A DNA stretch of 64,000 bases, taken from contig NZ_AUGX01000017.1 in NCBI RefSeq assembly GCF_000422885.1, forward strand, positions 1 through 64,000, given 5' to 3'. How positions within the stretch are numbered: position 1 is the first letter of the stretch; each line of letters begins with the position of its first letter. Made by a program: the position numbers and the translations under genes. A model generated the notes under the pieces. It did no database searches and had not been told where the DNA came from. It saw only the letters and a list, made by a program, of their open reading frames with translations. This DNA comes from Ottowia thiooxydans DSM 14619. Lineage in GTDB: Bacteria > Pseudomonadota > Gammaproteobacteria > Burkholderiales > Burkholderiaceae_C. Shown here in pieces: positions 27,246 through 35,584 of the stretch.

Positions 27246-28420
27246 GACATCTGGCCAGTACACGCTCCCCTGATGAGTACACCGCGCTGATCGATAACCT
27301 CAAGGATTTCATCGACTCGGAAGTCATCCCCCGTGAGAATCTTTCGGCAGCGCATGATGGCGCCGAAGTACGCCGCACCGCGCAAGAACTGAATGCATTG
27401 GCTTTGGCACGCGGCTTGGGCGCTCCCCGTACCCGCCGCGAAGACGGCGGCATGGCGCTAACCTGGACAGAGTGCTGCGCCTACCTTGAACAAGCTGGCC
27501 GCAGCTTTCTTGGCCCACTGGCCTTGCGTTGCGCGCCACCGACACAACCAGACGTGTTCGCGCTGGAGAGCCTGGCGAGCCCCATTCAACGCGAGCGCTA
27601 TCTGCTGCCGCTGCTTAGCGGGGAGCGCGCTTCCTGCTTTGCCATGACCGAACCAGCCCCCGGGGTGGGGTCCGATCCGCGCATGCTGGCCACCACAGCG
27701 CGCCGCACCTCTAACGGCTGGGTGATCAATGGCCACAAGTGGTTCATCTCCGGCGCCATGCGGGCTGATTTCGCCATCGTCGTCGCAAAAACTGACGCCG
27801 GGCCATCGTGGTTCCTAGTGGACATGGACACGCCAGGCTTTCGAATCGTGCGCGATATCCCGACCATGGAGCCGTTCGACATTGGCGGGCACGCCGAGAT
27901 CCTTTTGGAGGAATGCGCAGTCCCGGCCGAGGCACTCATTGGTGAAGAAGGCAAGGGGCTGGCGCACTCGCAACTGCGGTTGGAAGGCGCCCGGCTTTTT
28001 CACTGCATGCGCTATATAGGCCTTGCCTCGCGCGCCATGAGCATCGCGCAAGACTACGCCCTTCGGCGTGAGTCGCAAGGCACCAAGCTGGCAGACCATC
28101 AGATGGTGCAGGCCATGGTGGCGGACGCGCACATTCAGCTCTATGCCGCAAGGCACATTGTTCTGGACGTGGCACGCCGGCTGGATGAGGGCGAATCCAT
28201 TCGCCACCACTCCTCCATGGCCAAGGTATTCGTTTCTGAAGCTGTCTACAAAGTGGCAGATTCGGCGGTGCAGATCTGCGGCGCATTGGGCATTTCAGAA
28301 GATATCCCCCTCTCCATGATTTTGCGCATGCTCCGGCCATTCCGTATCTATGACGGTGCCTCGGAAGTACATCGCGCGGCCATCGCCCGCCGTGCGCTAC
28401 ACCACGGCCTGACCCCGTGA
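27242..28420 (+). CDS. Acyl-CoA dehydrogenase
   Basis: A 392-residue flavoenzyme starting at the ATG at 27242, which overlaps the Bug stop (ATGA). Typical motifs are FAMTEPAPGVGSDP and WVINGHKWFISGA in the middle, and IYDGASEVHRAAIARRAL at the end, as in phosphotransferase-unrelated CaiA-like dehydrogenases. It removes two hydrogens from an acyl-CoA at the alpha-beta bond and reduces ETF, which then needs the ETF-QO encoded at 16544-18244. The substrate is unknown. It lies in a six-gene operon with two more dehydrogenases. Confidence 0.93.
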   Translation: MRHLASTRSPDEYTALIDNLKDFIDSEVIPRENLSAAHDGAEVRRTAQELNALALARGLGAPRTRREDGGMALTWTECCAYLEQAGRSFLGPLALRCAPPTQPDVFALESLASPIQRERYLLPLLSGERASCFAMTEPAPGVGSDPRMLATTARRTSNGWVINGHKWFISGAMRADFAIVVAKTDAGPSWFLVDMDTPGFRIVRDIPTMEPFDIGGHAEILLEECAVPAEALIGEEGKGLAHSQLRLEGARLFHCMRYIGLASRAMSIAQDYALRRESQGTKLADHQMVQAMVADAHIQLYAARHIVLDVARRLDEGESIRHHSSMAKVFVSEAVYKVADSAVQICGALGISEDIPLSMILRMLRPFRIYDGASEVHRAAIARRALHHGLTP

Positions 28421-28443
28421 TCACTGGCAAGAAAGAGACAAGC

Positions 28444-29631
28444 ATGCTCGCCACCAAAGATCTTGATCAGTTTCGCCAGCAAGTGCGGCACTTCGTAGCT
28501 GACCAATTGCCGAACGACCTGCGCCAGACGGTGCACCAAGGGCAGATGCCCACGCGAGTCCAATTGCATGACTGGCATGCACGGCTGGCAGCGGCAGGAG
28601 TGCTGGTGCCGCACTGGCCTGCTGAGTGGGGCGGACGCGGTTGGACAGTAGCCCAACAGATGGTGTTTGACGAAGAAATGGCTTTGGGAGGTGCGCCAGA
28701 GTTGAACGCCATCACGTTCGACATGATTGGCCCGGTATTGATGCGATTTGGCAGCCCCGCGCAGCAGCAGCGATTTCTGCCGACCATCGCCACCGGCCAG
28801 CAATGGTGGTGCCAGGGTTACTCAGAACCCAATGCCGGCTCGGACCTGGCGGGCCTGGCAACACGCGCCGAAAGGGATGGGCAGGATTACCTTGTCAATG
28901 GCTCCAAGATCTGGACCTCCTATGCGCAATACGCAGACTGGATCTTTGTCCTGGTGCGCACCGACCGGGCAGGCAAGCCGCAAGAAGGCATCAGCTTCCT
29001 GTTGATCGAGATGAATACGCCCGGCATCAGCGTGCGCCCTATCGTGGGCATACATGGGTGGCCGGTATTTTGCGAGGTGTTCTTCGACAACGTCCGCGTG
29101 CCTGTGGATCAACGCGTAGGGGAAGAAGACAAGGGCTGGACGGTTGCCAAATCCCTGCTGGAGTTCGAGCGGCTCAAACTAGCGCGCATAGGAGAAAACA
29201 AACGCCGCATGGCCCGTGTGCGTGATATTGCTCTTTCGCGCACCCGAGGCGGTCGCCGCGTGGCCGATATGCCCTGGTTTCGCGAGCGTTTTGCCGAACT
29301 TGAATCTCGCTTGATCGCACTGGAGGCCAATGCGGCGCGCTTTGTGGCGCGGCAGGCAGCCGGCGAACGGCTGGGGGCCGAGGTCTCCATGCTCAAGATG
29401 CGCGGGAGCCGGCTCATACAGCTGTGGGAAGAGCTGATCGTGGATGCCCTCGGCCCTGAGGCCATGCCCTTGTCTCAGGAATGGTTGGAAGGCAAAGCCG
29501 GTGCCACGCTTCAAGACCCGTTAGCCGGTACCGCGTCTTCACGCAGATTCCTGGCACGCGGCTACACCATCGCTGGCGGTACCAGCGAGATTCAGCACAA
29601 CATCATGGCCAAGCAGGTGCTCGCACTATGA
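28444..29631 (+). CDS. Acyl-CoA dehydrogenase, PimC-like large subunit
   Basis: I choose the ATG at 28444 (AAGAAAGAGAC ahead) over the GTG at 28417. The 395-residue protein has LVPHWPAEWGGRGWT, QGYSEPNAGSDLAGL, NGSKIWTSYAQYADW and the end motif TIAGGTSEIQHNIMAKQVL. It resembles PimC and similar subunits that work with a divergent partner, here probably the next gene, with which it overlaps by 4 bases. Such pairs act on branched, cyclic or dicarboxylic acyl-CoAs; which one is not known. Confidence 0.9.
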   Translation: MLATKDLDQFRQQVRHFVADQLPNDLRQTVHQGQMPTRVQLHDWHARLAAAGVLVPHWPAEWGGRGWTVAQQMVFDEEMALGGAPELNAITFDMIGPVLMRFGSPAQQQRFLPTIATGQQWWCQGYSEPNAGSDLAGLATRAERDGQDYLVNGSKIWTSYAQYADWIFVLVRTDRAGKPQEGISFLLIEMNTPGISVRPIVGIHGWPVFCEVFFDNVRVPVDQRVGEEDKGWTVAKSLLEFERLKLARIGENKRRMARVRDIALSRTRGGRRVADMPWFRERFAELESRLIALEANAARFVARQAAGERLGAEVSMLKMRGSRLIQLWEELIVDALGPEAMPLSQEWLEGKAGATLQDPLAGTASSRRFLARGYTIAGGTSEIQHNIMAKQVLAL

Positions 29632-30743
29632 CTGACACAGATACCGAGATTCATGAGATGTTGGTCGACAGCGCGCGCCGCTGGGCCGAACGCGCCTGCA
29701 CGCCAGAAGTCCGCGGCGCAGTGTCCAATCACACCACGGGATGTCCACCGGATCGTTGGCGTGAATTGGCAGAGCTCGGGTGGTTAGGCATCGCACTCCC
29801 AGAGCGCGACGGGGGCATGGGAGCGGGCTTGCCAGAACAATGCTTGCTCGTGGAGCAGCTAGGCCGGGCTCTATTGGTCGAGCCCTTCGTGGCAAGCGCA
29901 GTTCTTGGCGGTGGCTTGCTGGAAAGCGTGGCGAAGGGCGAGCTGCGAGAAGTGTGGCTTGCGGCGCTGGCGGCTGGCGAGCGCCGTGTAGCCTGGGCCG
30001 CCTGGGAGCCGGATGGCGCCACCACGCTGGCCAAGCCATCCACCACGGCCACCTGCCAAGGTGAACTCTGGCGGCTTTCAGGTACAAAAGGCCTGATGCC
30101 CGGTGCCGGTGGAGCAGATGCAGTGCTGGTCACCGCACAGCTCTCTCAAGACACCACGACAACAGGCTTGTTCCTGGTAGAAGCCAATGCAGGCGGCCTC
30201 ACGCTCAGCAACCAACGCTTGTACGACGGAAGGCATGCCGCCACACTGCAGCTCGAAAACACAACGGGAACCCTGTTGCAAGAAGGCCCCGTCGAAGACA
30301 TGCTTTCCATGCTGAACCAGGCCTTGAACAAAGGACGTGTGGCTCATTGCGCAGAGACGCTAGGGTCCGCTCAGGCCGCTTTCGACATCACACTGGAGTA
30401 TGTGCGCACTCGGCGTCAGTTTGGCAAAGCGCTGGGACAAAACCAGGTGGTACAGCACCGGCTGGTCGATCTGTATGTCGAAATCCAGGAGGCGCGAGCC
30501 TTGTGCCTGGAAGCAGCTGCCGCCCCAACCCGACGCCATGTTGCTGCGCTAGGAATTCGCACCGGGCAGGTGGCTCGCCACACCTGGGAAGAAGCCATAC
30601 AGCTTCACGGCGCCATAGGCATGACAGATGAGTACGTGCTGGGAGCCTATGTGCGCCGTCTCGCACTCGCCGCTGATCTCTATGGCACCAGCGCAGACTA
30701 CACCGATCTGCTGGCCGATCTTTCCTTGGGAGCCCCCGCATGA
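29628..30743 (+). CDS. Acyl-CoA dehydrogenase, PimD-like small subunit
   Basis: A 371-residue protein starting at an ATG that overlaps the previous stop (ATGA). LGIALPERDGGMGAG, YVRTRRQFGKALGQNQVVQH and IQLHGAIGMTDEYVLGAYVRR place it in the acyl-CoA dehydrogenase family, and it is shorter and more divergent than the others. The middle lacks the usual clear T-E-P-x-x-G-S substrate motif (WAAWEPDGATT stands at that place), as expected of the small partner in heteromeric dehydrogenases. It likely works with the product of the preceding gene. Confidence 0.88.
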   Translation: MTDTDTEIHEMLVDSARRWAERACTPEVRGAVSNHTTGCPPDRWRELAELGWLGIALPERDGGMGAGLPEQCLLVEQLGRALLVEPFVASAVLGGGLLESVAKGELREVWLAALAAGERRVAWAAWEPDGATTLAKPSTTATCQGELWRLSGTKGLMPGAGGADAVLVTAQLSQDTTTTGLFLVEANAGGLTLSNQRLYDGRHAATLQLENTTGTLLQEGPVEDMLSMLNQALNKGRVAHCAETLGSAQAAFDITLEYVRTRRQFGKALGQNQVVQHRLVDLYVEIQEARALCLEAAAAPTRRHVAALGIRTGQVARHTWEEAIQLHGAIGMTDEYVLGAYVRRLALAADLYGTSADYTDLLADLSLGAPA

Positions 30744-31537
30744 CCAAAGCCAGCCTGTCTCATGAGCCTGTCCTCGTCGAACGTCAGGATGGAATCATTC
30801 AGCTCACCCTCAACTCCCCTGAAAACCGAAATTCGCTGCAGACCCCAGGCATCTATGAAGGTCTGATGGCCGGACTGGAAGAGCTGGAGCAAGATGCCAG
30901 CTTGCGAGCCGCCATCATCACAGGAGCCGGTGGCGCCTTCTGCTCAGGTGGCGATTTGCGCCAACTGGCCGCTGGCAGCGAAGAGGAAGTGCGCAGGCGC
31001 ATGACGCGCAATACCTGGCTGTATCGCCGCATCGCGCTCTCTGACAAACTGATCGTCGCCGCCGTGGACGGCCCCGCTTACGGGGCAGGCCTGGGCCTGG
31101 CAACTGCCTGTGACATAGTGGTTGCCGGGCAAAGTGCCGTATTTTGCTGCGCCTTTACCCGAGTGGGCGCCATGCCCGATGCCGCTCTCTTCTGGTCCTT
31201 GCCAGCACGTGTGGGCCTTTCCCAAGCACGCCGCCTCATGCTGTGGGCCGGTGAAGTGAAAGGCGCGGAAGCCGTATCAATAGGCCTTGCGGACGAGCAT
31301 GCGCCGGAAGGCAGCGCACTTCCCTTGGCCCAAAAACTGGCACGGCGTATTGCAGAAGGTCCGGCGCGCGCGTTCGGGCGCATCAAGACCGGGCTGCGAC
31401 AAAGCCCCATGACGCTGGAGCAGGCCCTCGGCTTTCAGATCGACAACGCACCGCCCTTGTTTGGAAGCGCTGACTTCAAAGAAGGCGCCAGCGCTTTCTT
31501 TGAAAAGCGTCGCCCCCAGTTCGGGCAGGGCGAGTAA
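30740..31537 (+). CDS. Enoyl-CoA hydratase/isomerase
   Basis: A 265-residue crotonase-fold protein, again joined by an ATGA overlap. AAIITGAGGAFCSGGDLRQLA and DGPAYGAGLGLATACDIVVA form the two oxyanion-hole regions. The later segment CAFTRVGAMPDAALFWSLPAR covers the catalytic-Glu region of hydratases, where Asp and Ala stand instead of the usual Gly-Gly, so hydratase activity cannot be assumed. It should act on the unsaturated product of the dehydrogenases. Confidence 0.9.
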   Translation: MTKASLSHEPVLVERQDGIIQLTLNSPENRNSLQTPGIYEGLMAGLEELEQDASLRAAIITGAGGAFCSGGDLRQLAAGSEEEVRRRMTRNTWLYRRIALSDKLIVAAVDGPAYGAGLGLATACDIVVAGQSAVFCCAFTRVGAMPDAALFWSLPARVGLSQARRLMLWAGEVKGAEAVSIGLADEHAPEGSALPLAQKLARRIAEGPARAFGRIKTGLRQSPMTLEQALGFQIDNAPPLFGSADFKEGASAFFEKRRPQFGQGE

Positions 31538-31551
31538 ATCCACCCTTCCCC

Positions 31552-32727
31552 ATGAACACCCCTATGACAACCCAACAAGCCGCTTCAGGCGCGATCGATC
31601 CGCCGCTCCAGGGTCTGCGTGTCATCGAGTTCGGTCAGTACATTGCTGCGCCCGCTGCCGGGCAGACCTTGGCCGACTTGGGCGCTGACGTCATCAAGAT
31701 CGAACCCCCAGGCGGCGATGCCTCTCGACGGGTCGGTTGGACTGGAGACGATTACGGCCCCATGTTCAGCGCCTACAACCGAGACAAGCGCTCGGTCATG
31801 CTGGACCTTCGCAGCAGTGAAGGCCAGAGGCAGGCCAAGCGCCTGGCCTTGAATGCCGATGTGGTTTTGTCCAACTCTCGTCCCGGGGCACTGGAGAAGC
31901 TGGGCTTGGGTGCGGAGCAACTGATCTCGGAAGCACCGCGACTGGTCTACGGCCGCGTCAGCGCCTTCGGTCAAACCGGCTCCGCCAGCATCCGGGCCGG
32001 GTTCGACATCGCGGCCCAGGCGGAGAGCGGCATGATGAGCCTCAATGGCGAAGGAGACCGAGATCCAGTGCGGGTTGGTTTTACGGTAGTCGACATCCTG
32101 GCCGGGCAATCCTTGGCAACTGGAGTACTGGCTGCGCTTGTGCGCCGTGGCGTCACGGGCAGAGGCGCATTGGTTGATCTCTCCTTGATTGACGTCGCAG
32201 TTTCAGCACTGGGCAACGCCTGGGCAGAATATCGCCAACTCGGGCTCATGCCCATACGCCGTGGCAATGGCCAGCCCACGGTGGCGCCAGCTGCTGACGT
32301 CCTAAAAACTCGGGACGGAATGGTGGTGCTTTCCGCCTACATGGACGAGCATTTCATCCGCCTTTGCAAAGCGATCGGGCAACCGGAGTTGGCAAAAGAC
32401 GCACGGTTCTCGAACAACCCCGCCCGGGTAAGCCATCGTGCCGAACTGATGGACGTGCTGAAAAAAGCATTGAGCCAATTTGACTCCGAAGCATTGGTGG
32501 CCATGCTGGCCGAGGGGGGAATTGTGGCTGGTGCCATCAAAGATATGTCTCAAGTGCACGCGGGCCAAGGCGGAGTGAGCAAGGATCTTTTCATTGACGT
32601 GCATGCTGCTGGCCGAGACCCCATCAGCGTACCCGGACTGGCCATCAATCTGGATGGCATTCGCCGGCAGCCCGGGCGCTTGCCTGCACTTGGCGAGCAT
32701 ACCGAACAGGTGCTCGCTGAACTTTAA
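31552..32727 (+). CDS. CaiB/BaiF-family CoA transferase (family III)
   Basis: A 391-residue protein with GLRVIEFGQYIAAPAAGQTLADLGADVIKIEPP (its core FGQYIAAPAAGQTLADLGA shown), DKRSVMLDLRSSEG, SNSRPGALEKLGLG and GRVSAFGQTGS, all standard for family III. These enzymes move CoA between carboxylates in the cytoplasm. As the last gene of the operon it probably activates the imported acid using another acyl-CoA as donor. An ATG at 31561 is an alternative start. Confidence 0.92.
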   Translation: MNTPMTTQQAASGAIDPPLQGLRVIEFGQYIAAPAAGQTLADLGADVIKIEPPGGDASRRVGWTGDDYGPMFSAYNRDKRSVMLDLRSSEGQRQAKRLALNADVVLSNSRPGALEKLGLGAEQLISEAPRLVYGRVSAFGQTGSASIRAGFDIAAQAESGMMSLNGEGDRDPVRVGFTVVDILAGQSLATGVLAALVRRGVTGRGALVDLSLIDVAVSALGNAWAEYRQLGLMPIRRGNGQPTVAPAADVLKTRDGMVVLSAYMDEHFIRLCKAIGQPELAKDARFSNNPARVSHRAELMDVLKKALSQFDSEALVAMLAEGGIVAGAIKDMSQVHAGQGGVSKDLFIDVHAAGRDPISVPGLAINLDGIRRQPGRLPALGEHTEQVLAEL

Positions 32728-32761
32728 GCAGGAGCAACACCCGCGGGGATCAGTTGACGAG

Positions 32762-33418
32762 ATGACGGCGGGCTCGCGCGCATGCGTAGAGCGGCATGCC
32801 GTGGGCTACGATCTGCGCATGCGTGACGCTTTCTCAGATCTACCCAGCGCCGAAGTGAGGCGTTGGAATATACGCCCGCTCGAATTGAATGACCTGGATG
32901 GCCTCATGCAGGTGCAAGAAGCTTGCTATGGCAGTGGGTACATGGAGAGCATGGAGACCTACCGTGCTCGCCTGGCATGCCCAGCGCAATGTTCCCTCGT
33001 GGTTGTGCAGCAGGGTGTGGTCCTGGCCTATCTGGCAGCCTACCGCTCGACACTAGGCAGCATTACACCGCTGCATGGGAATTTTCCATCGCAGGGCCGC
33101 TCCCAAGATGGAAAAGCAACCCCCTCGGGGGGCAAAACAGGGGAGCGTGGGGACGCGTTACAAGACACTTTGTACTTGCACGATATGGCCGTGAGCCCTG
33201 ACTATGGTGCCCAAGGTCTGGCTTCAGCTTTGCTCACTGCCTTGTGGGAAAGTGCCCGTGATTGGTCACCTCGTTACGCGGCATTGGTATCCGTGCAGGG
33301 CTCACAGAGTTATTGGGCACGCAAGGGATATGCGGTACATGCAGAGCTGACAGAAGAAAACACCAAGGCCTTGCGAAGCTATGGCCATGATGCGGTCTAC
33401 ATGACGCGGCCTTATTGA
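32762..33418 (+). CDS. GNAT-family N-acetyltransferase with a repeat-derived insert
   Basis: The product is 218 residues from the ATG at 32762, or 199 from a second ATG at 32819. NIRPLELNDLDGLMQVQEACYG is typical of the first helices (RPLELNDLDGLMQVQEA), and LHDMAVSPDYGAQGLASALL carries the acetyl-CoA-binding motif (D-Y-G-A-Q-G-L-A-S). Between two strands it has an extra, Gly/Ser-rich stretch (residues about 108-135 of the longer form) whose DNA looks like a dispersed palindromic element inserted in frame. The substrate is unknown. Confidence 0.8.
   Translation: MTAGSRACVERHAVGYDLRMRDAFSDLPSAEVRRWNIRPLELNDLDGLMQVQEACYGSGYMESMETYRARLACPAQCSLVVVQQGVVLAYLAAYRSTLGSITPLHGNFPSQGRSQDGKATPSGGKTGERGDALQDTLYLHDMAVSPDYGAQGLASALLTALWESARDWSPRYAALVSVQGSQSYWARKGYAVHAELTEENTKALRSYGHDAVYMTRPY
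33094..33152. repeat. Palindromic repeat inside the GNAT gene
   Basis: GGGCCGCTCCC and GGGGAGCGTGGGG flank an inner CCCCCTCGGGGGG hairpin; CGCTCCC (33098-33104) is inverted as GGGAGCG (33141-33147). It resembles the GC-rich intergenic palindromes common in Comamonadaceae genomes. Here it lies within a reading frame. Confidence 0.55.
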
Positions 33419-33486
33419 CCCAGAAGCAGGAGCCGTAGAAGCCCCGCCATTGGCTCTGATAACTAGTCTCCGCTCAAAAATATTAA

Positions 33487-33546
33487 CCGTTCGGGCTGAG
33501 CTTGTCGAAGCCTTGCGCAGCGCTTCAACAGGCTCAGCCCAAACGG
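33487..33546. repeat. REP-like repeat, copy 1, between convergent genes
   Basis: A 60-base hairpin: CCGTTCGGGCTGAGCTTG then TCGAAGC at the left is mirrored by GCTTCAACAGGCTCAGCCC then AAACGG at the right. A second copy of the same length lies at 51421-51480. Both stand between convergent gene ends, so it probably terminates transcription from both sides. The family (CTGAGCTTGTCGAAGC) is a common dispersed repeat. Confidence 0.8.
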
Positions 33547-33573
33547 TGTTTATCCATTAAAAGCGATTTCCTT

Positions 33574-33954
33574 TTAATTAGTTTGCGTCGGCACCGCTTG
33601 ACGCAACGCCACCTGCTTGTTGGCCGAATCCACGAATACGAGCTTGGGCTTGTGTTCGCTGAGCTTGTCCTCATGCACCTGAGCAAATGCCGCGATGATG
33701 AGCAAATCGCCTATAGCTGCACGACGCGCCGCCGAACCATTCACGGAAATCATCCCGCTGCCACGTTGCCCCTTGATGGCGTAGGTGACGAAGCGCTCAC
33801 CATTGTTCACGTTCCAGATATGGACCTGCTCATTCTCTGCAATGTCAGCGGCGTCCAGGAGGTCTTCATCAATCGCGCACGAGCCCTCGTAATGAAGCTC
33901 GCTATGCGTCGCGGCAGCGCGATGGATCTTGGATTTAAGAAGCGTACGGAACAT
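33574..33954 (-). CDS. panD: Aspartate 1-decarboxylase proenzyme
   Basis: A 126-residue proenzyme. It cleaves itself between Gly24 and Ser25 in HYEGSCAID to make the pyruvoyl group, then converts aspartate to beta-alanine for pantothenate and Co[14 protein letters not shown] and [20 protein letters not shown] are family motifs with the conserved Tyr (about residue 58). AGGAGG lies 7 bases ahead of the ATG. It stands alone, with a 200-base spacer up to the exporter gene. Confidence 0.97.
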   Translation of the reverse strand: MFRTLLKSKIHRAAATHSELHYEGSCAIDEDLLDAADIAENEQVHIWNVNNGERFVTYAIKGQRGSGMISVNGSAARRAAIGDLLIIAAFAQVHEDKLSEHKPKLVFVDSANKQVALRQAVPTQTN

Positions 33955-34158
33955 GAAAAACCTCCTTGGATCTGAGCTTCAAGCAAGGCTTGGAGCCTAC
34001 GCCGAACCGGCCCGCGAACTGCAAAGCCGCTGGGCAGCAAGCGTACCTCAGAATGGCACCACATCACGCTGACCAGGCCTGCCACGCGACTGAAGAGATT
34101 CGCGAGATCGGCTCGAACGGGGTAGACCCGGTTTCGGAGCCGACCCATGACATCCAAG

Positions 34159-35424
34159 TCAAATCTTCCTGCGGGTACTAGGAAGAAACGCCGTTGCCAC
34201 CCCGAGCAACGGCAAAAAGCTGGTCACACCATAAACCCAGACAATGCCGTACTTGTCTGCAAGCTCCCCTAGCCCGGCTGCGCCAATGCCGCCTATGCCG
34301 AACATCAGACCAAACATCAAACCGGAAACCAGACCCACCCGGCCAGGCGCGGCTTCTTGCGCGTAAACCACCAGCGCGGCAAATGCCGAAGACATGACGA
34401 GTCCGATGGCTATGGAGAGCGCACCAGTCCAGAATAAGTTGGCATAAGGCAACGCCAAAGCAAAGGGAGCCACGCCAAGGAACGAAATCCAGATCACGGC
34501 CTTGCGCCCAATCCGGTCACCGACCGGGCCACCGGCGAAAGTCCCCGCCGCCACGGACGCGAGAAACATGAAAAGGAACAACTGACTCTGCTGCACGCTG
34601 AGACTGAAGCGTTCAATCAGATAGAAGGTGAAGTAGTTCGTAAAAGAGGCGATGTAGACGAACTTCGCGAACATCAAAATGCAGATGACCGCCACCGCTT
34701 GAACGATTTTCGAGCGGGCAAGGCCCTCCTTATGCACACTCTCCAGGCTTTTCGCCTTGGCCACCCCATGCTGTTTGACCCAGATCGTCAGCCGGTAAAG
34801 CACCACGATCGCGACACCAGCAGCCACCGTGAACCAGGCCGCTGCTTTTTGCCCATAAGGAATGATGATGGCCGCGGCAAGCAAAGGGCCTATGGCGGAG
34901 CCTGTATTGCCTCCCACCTGGAACGTCGATTGCGCCGTTCCAAAGCGCCCTCCTGATGCCAAACGCGCAATTCGTGATGCCTCCGGATGAAACGTGGCCG
35001 AGCCGACCCCAACGACAGCCGCAGCCACCAGCAACATGTAGAAGCTTCCCGCCGTCGCCAACAAAACAATGCCGATGAAGGTCATTCCCATACCGGAAGG
35101 CAAGAGGAACGGCTTGGGATGCTTGTCGGTATACATGCCAATCCACGGCTGCAGCAGAGAGGCTGTTACCTGGTAGACCATCGCAAGGATGCCAATCTGG
35201 CCGAAAGTCAGCGAAAAATTGGCCTTCAGCAACGGATAGATGGCCGGCAGCATCGCCTGAATCATGTCGTTCAGAAGATGGGCAAACGCTGCTCCGCCTA
35301 CGATAGGCAGAAGAAAGCCATTAGATTTTTCAGCGGCAGGGTTTGTGGACGAGATGTCCGGCGCTCCAAGCGCAGCAGATTTAGCGGTCATGAACAGACA
35401 AGGGGAGAATGGAGAGGCGGTCAA
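34159..35424 (-). CDS. MFS exporter, fosmidomycin-resistance (Fsr) type
   Basis: A 421-residue transporter with about twelve membrane segments. HLLNDMIQAMLPAIYPLLK, QPWIGMYTDKHPKPF and GVGSATFHPEASRIARLASG match the Fsr group, which pump small molecules out by proton exchange. The start is taken as a TTG at 35424 because GGAGGAGAGGA lies just ahead of it; an ATG at 35391 has no such site. A near-perfect 26-base palindrome at 35481-35506 upstream suggests control by a repressor, perhaps TetR-type, not found in this window. The substrate is unknown. Confidence 0.88.
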   Translation of the reverse strand: MTASPFSPCLFMTAKSAALGAPDISSTNPAAEKSNGFLLPIVGGAAFAHLLNDMIQAMLPAIYPLLKANFSLTFGQIGILAMVYQVTASLLQPWIGMYTDKHPKPFLLPSGMGMTFIGIVLLATAGSFYMLLVAAAVVGVGSATFHPEASRIARLASGGRFGTAQSTFQVGGNTGSAIGPLLAAAIIIPYGQKAAAWFTVAAGVAIVVLYRLTIWVKQHGVAKAKSLESVHKEGLARSKIVQAVAVICILMFAKFVYIASFTNYFTFYLIERFSLSVQQSQLFLFMFLASVAAGTFAGGPVGDRIGRKAVIWISFLGVAPFALALPYANLFWTGALSIAIGLVMSSAFAALVVYAQEAAPGRVGLVSGLMFGLMFGIGGIGAAGLGELADKYGIVWVYGVTSFLPLLGVATAFLPSTRRKI

Positions 35425-35480
35425 ATCCTCTCCTCCGTCCTACGTCTAAAGACGAGCATCAAGAGCTGTTTGGCCGCGAA

Positions 35481-35506
35481 ATGTCCAGCGAACGTTCACT
35501 GGACAT
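35481..35506. promoter_or_regulatory. Near-perfect 26-base palindrome upstream of Fsr-like exporter
   Basis: ATGTCCAG (35481-35488) is inverted as CTGGACAT (35499-35506) around a GAACGTTC centre, with only one mismatched pair. It lies about 57 bases before the exporter start. The shape suits a TetR-family operator, but no TetR gene is adjacent. Confidence 0.6.
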
Positions 35507-35584
35507 CGTGAGAATAGCGCTTCTGAATCAAGCCTATCGCTCACAATCAGCCAAACTCTGTGGAGTTCCTGCCATCACGAGGCC

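Noticed and set aside
33955-34158. Possible small gene or RNA between panD and the exporter gene
   Set aside because: No frame with a ribosome site or recognisable protein, and no clear RNA hairpin.
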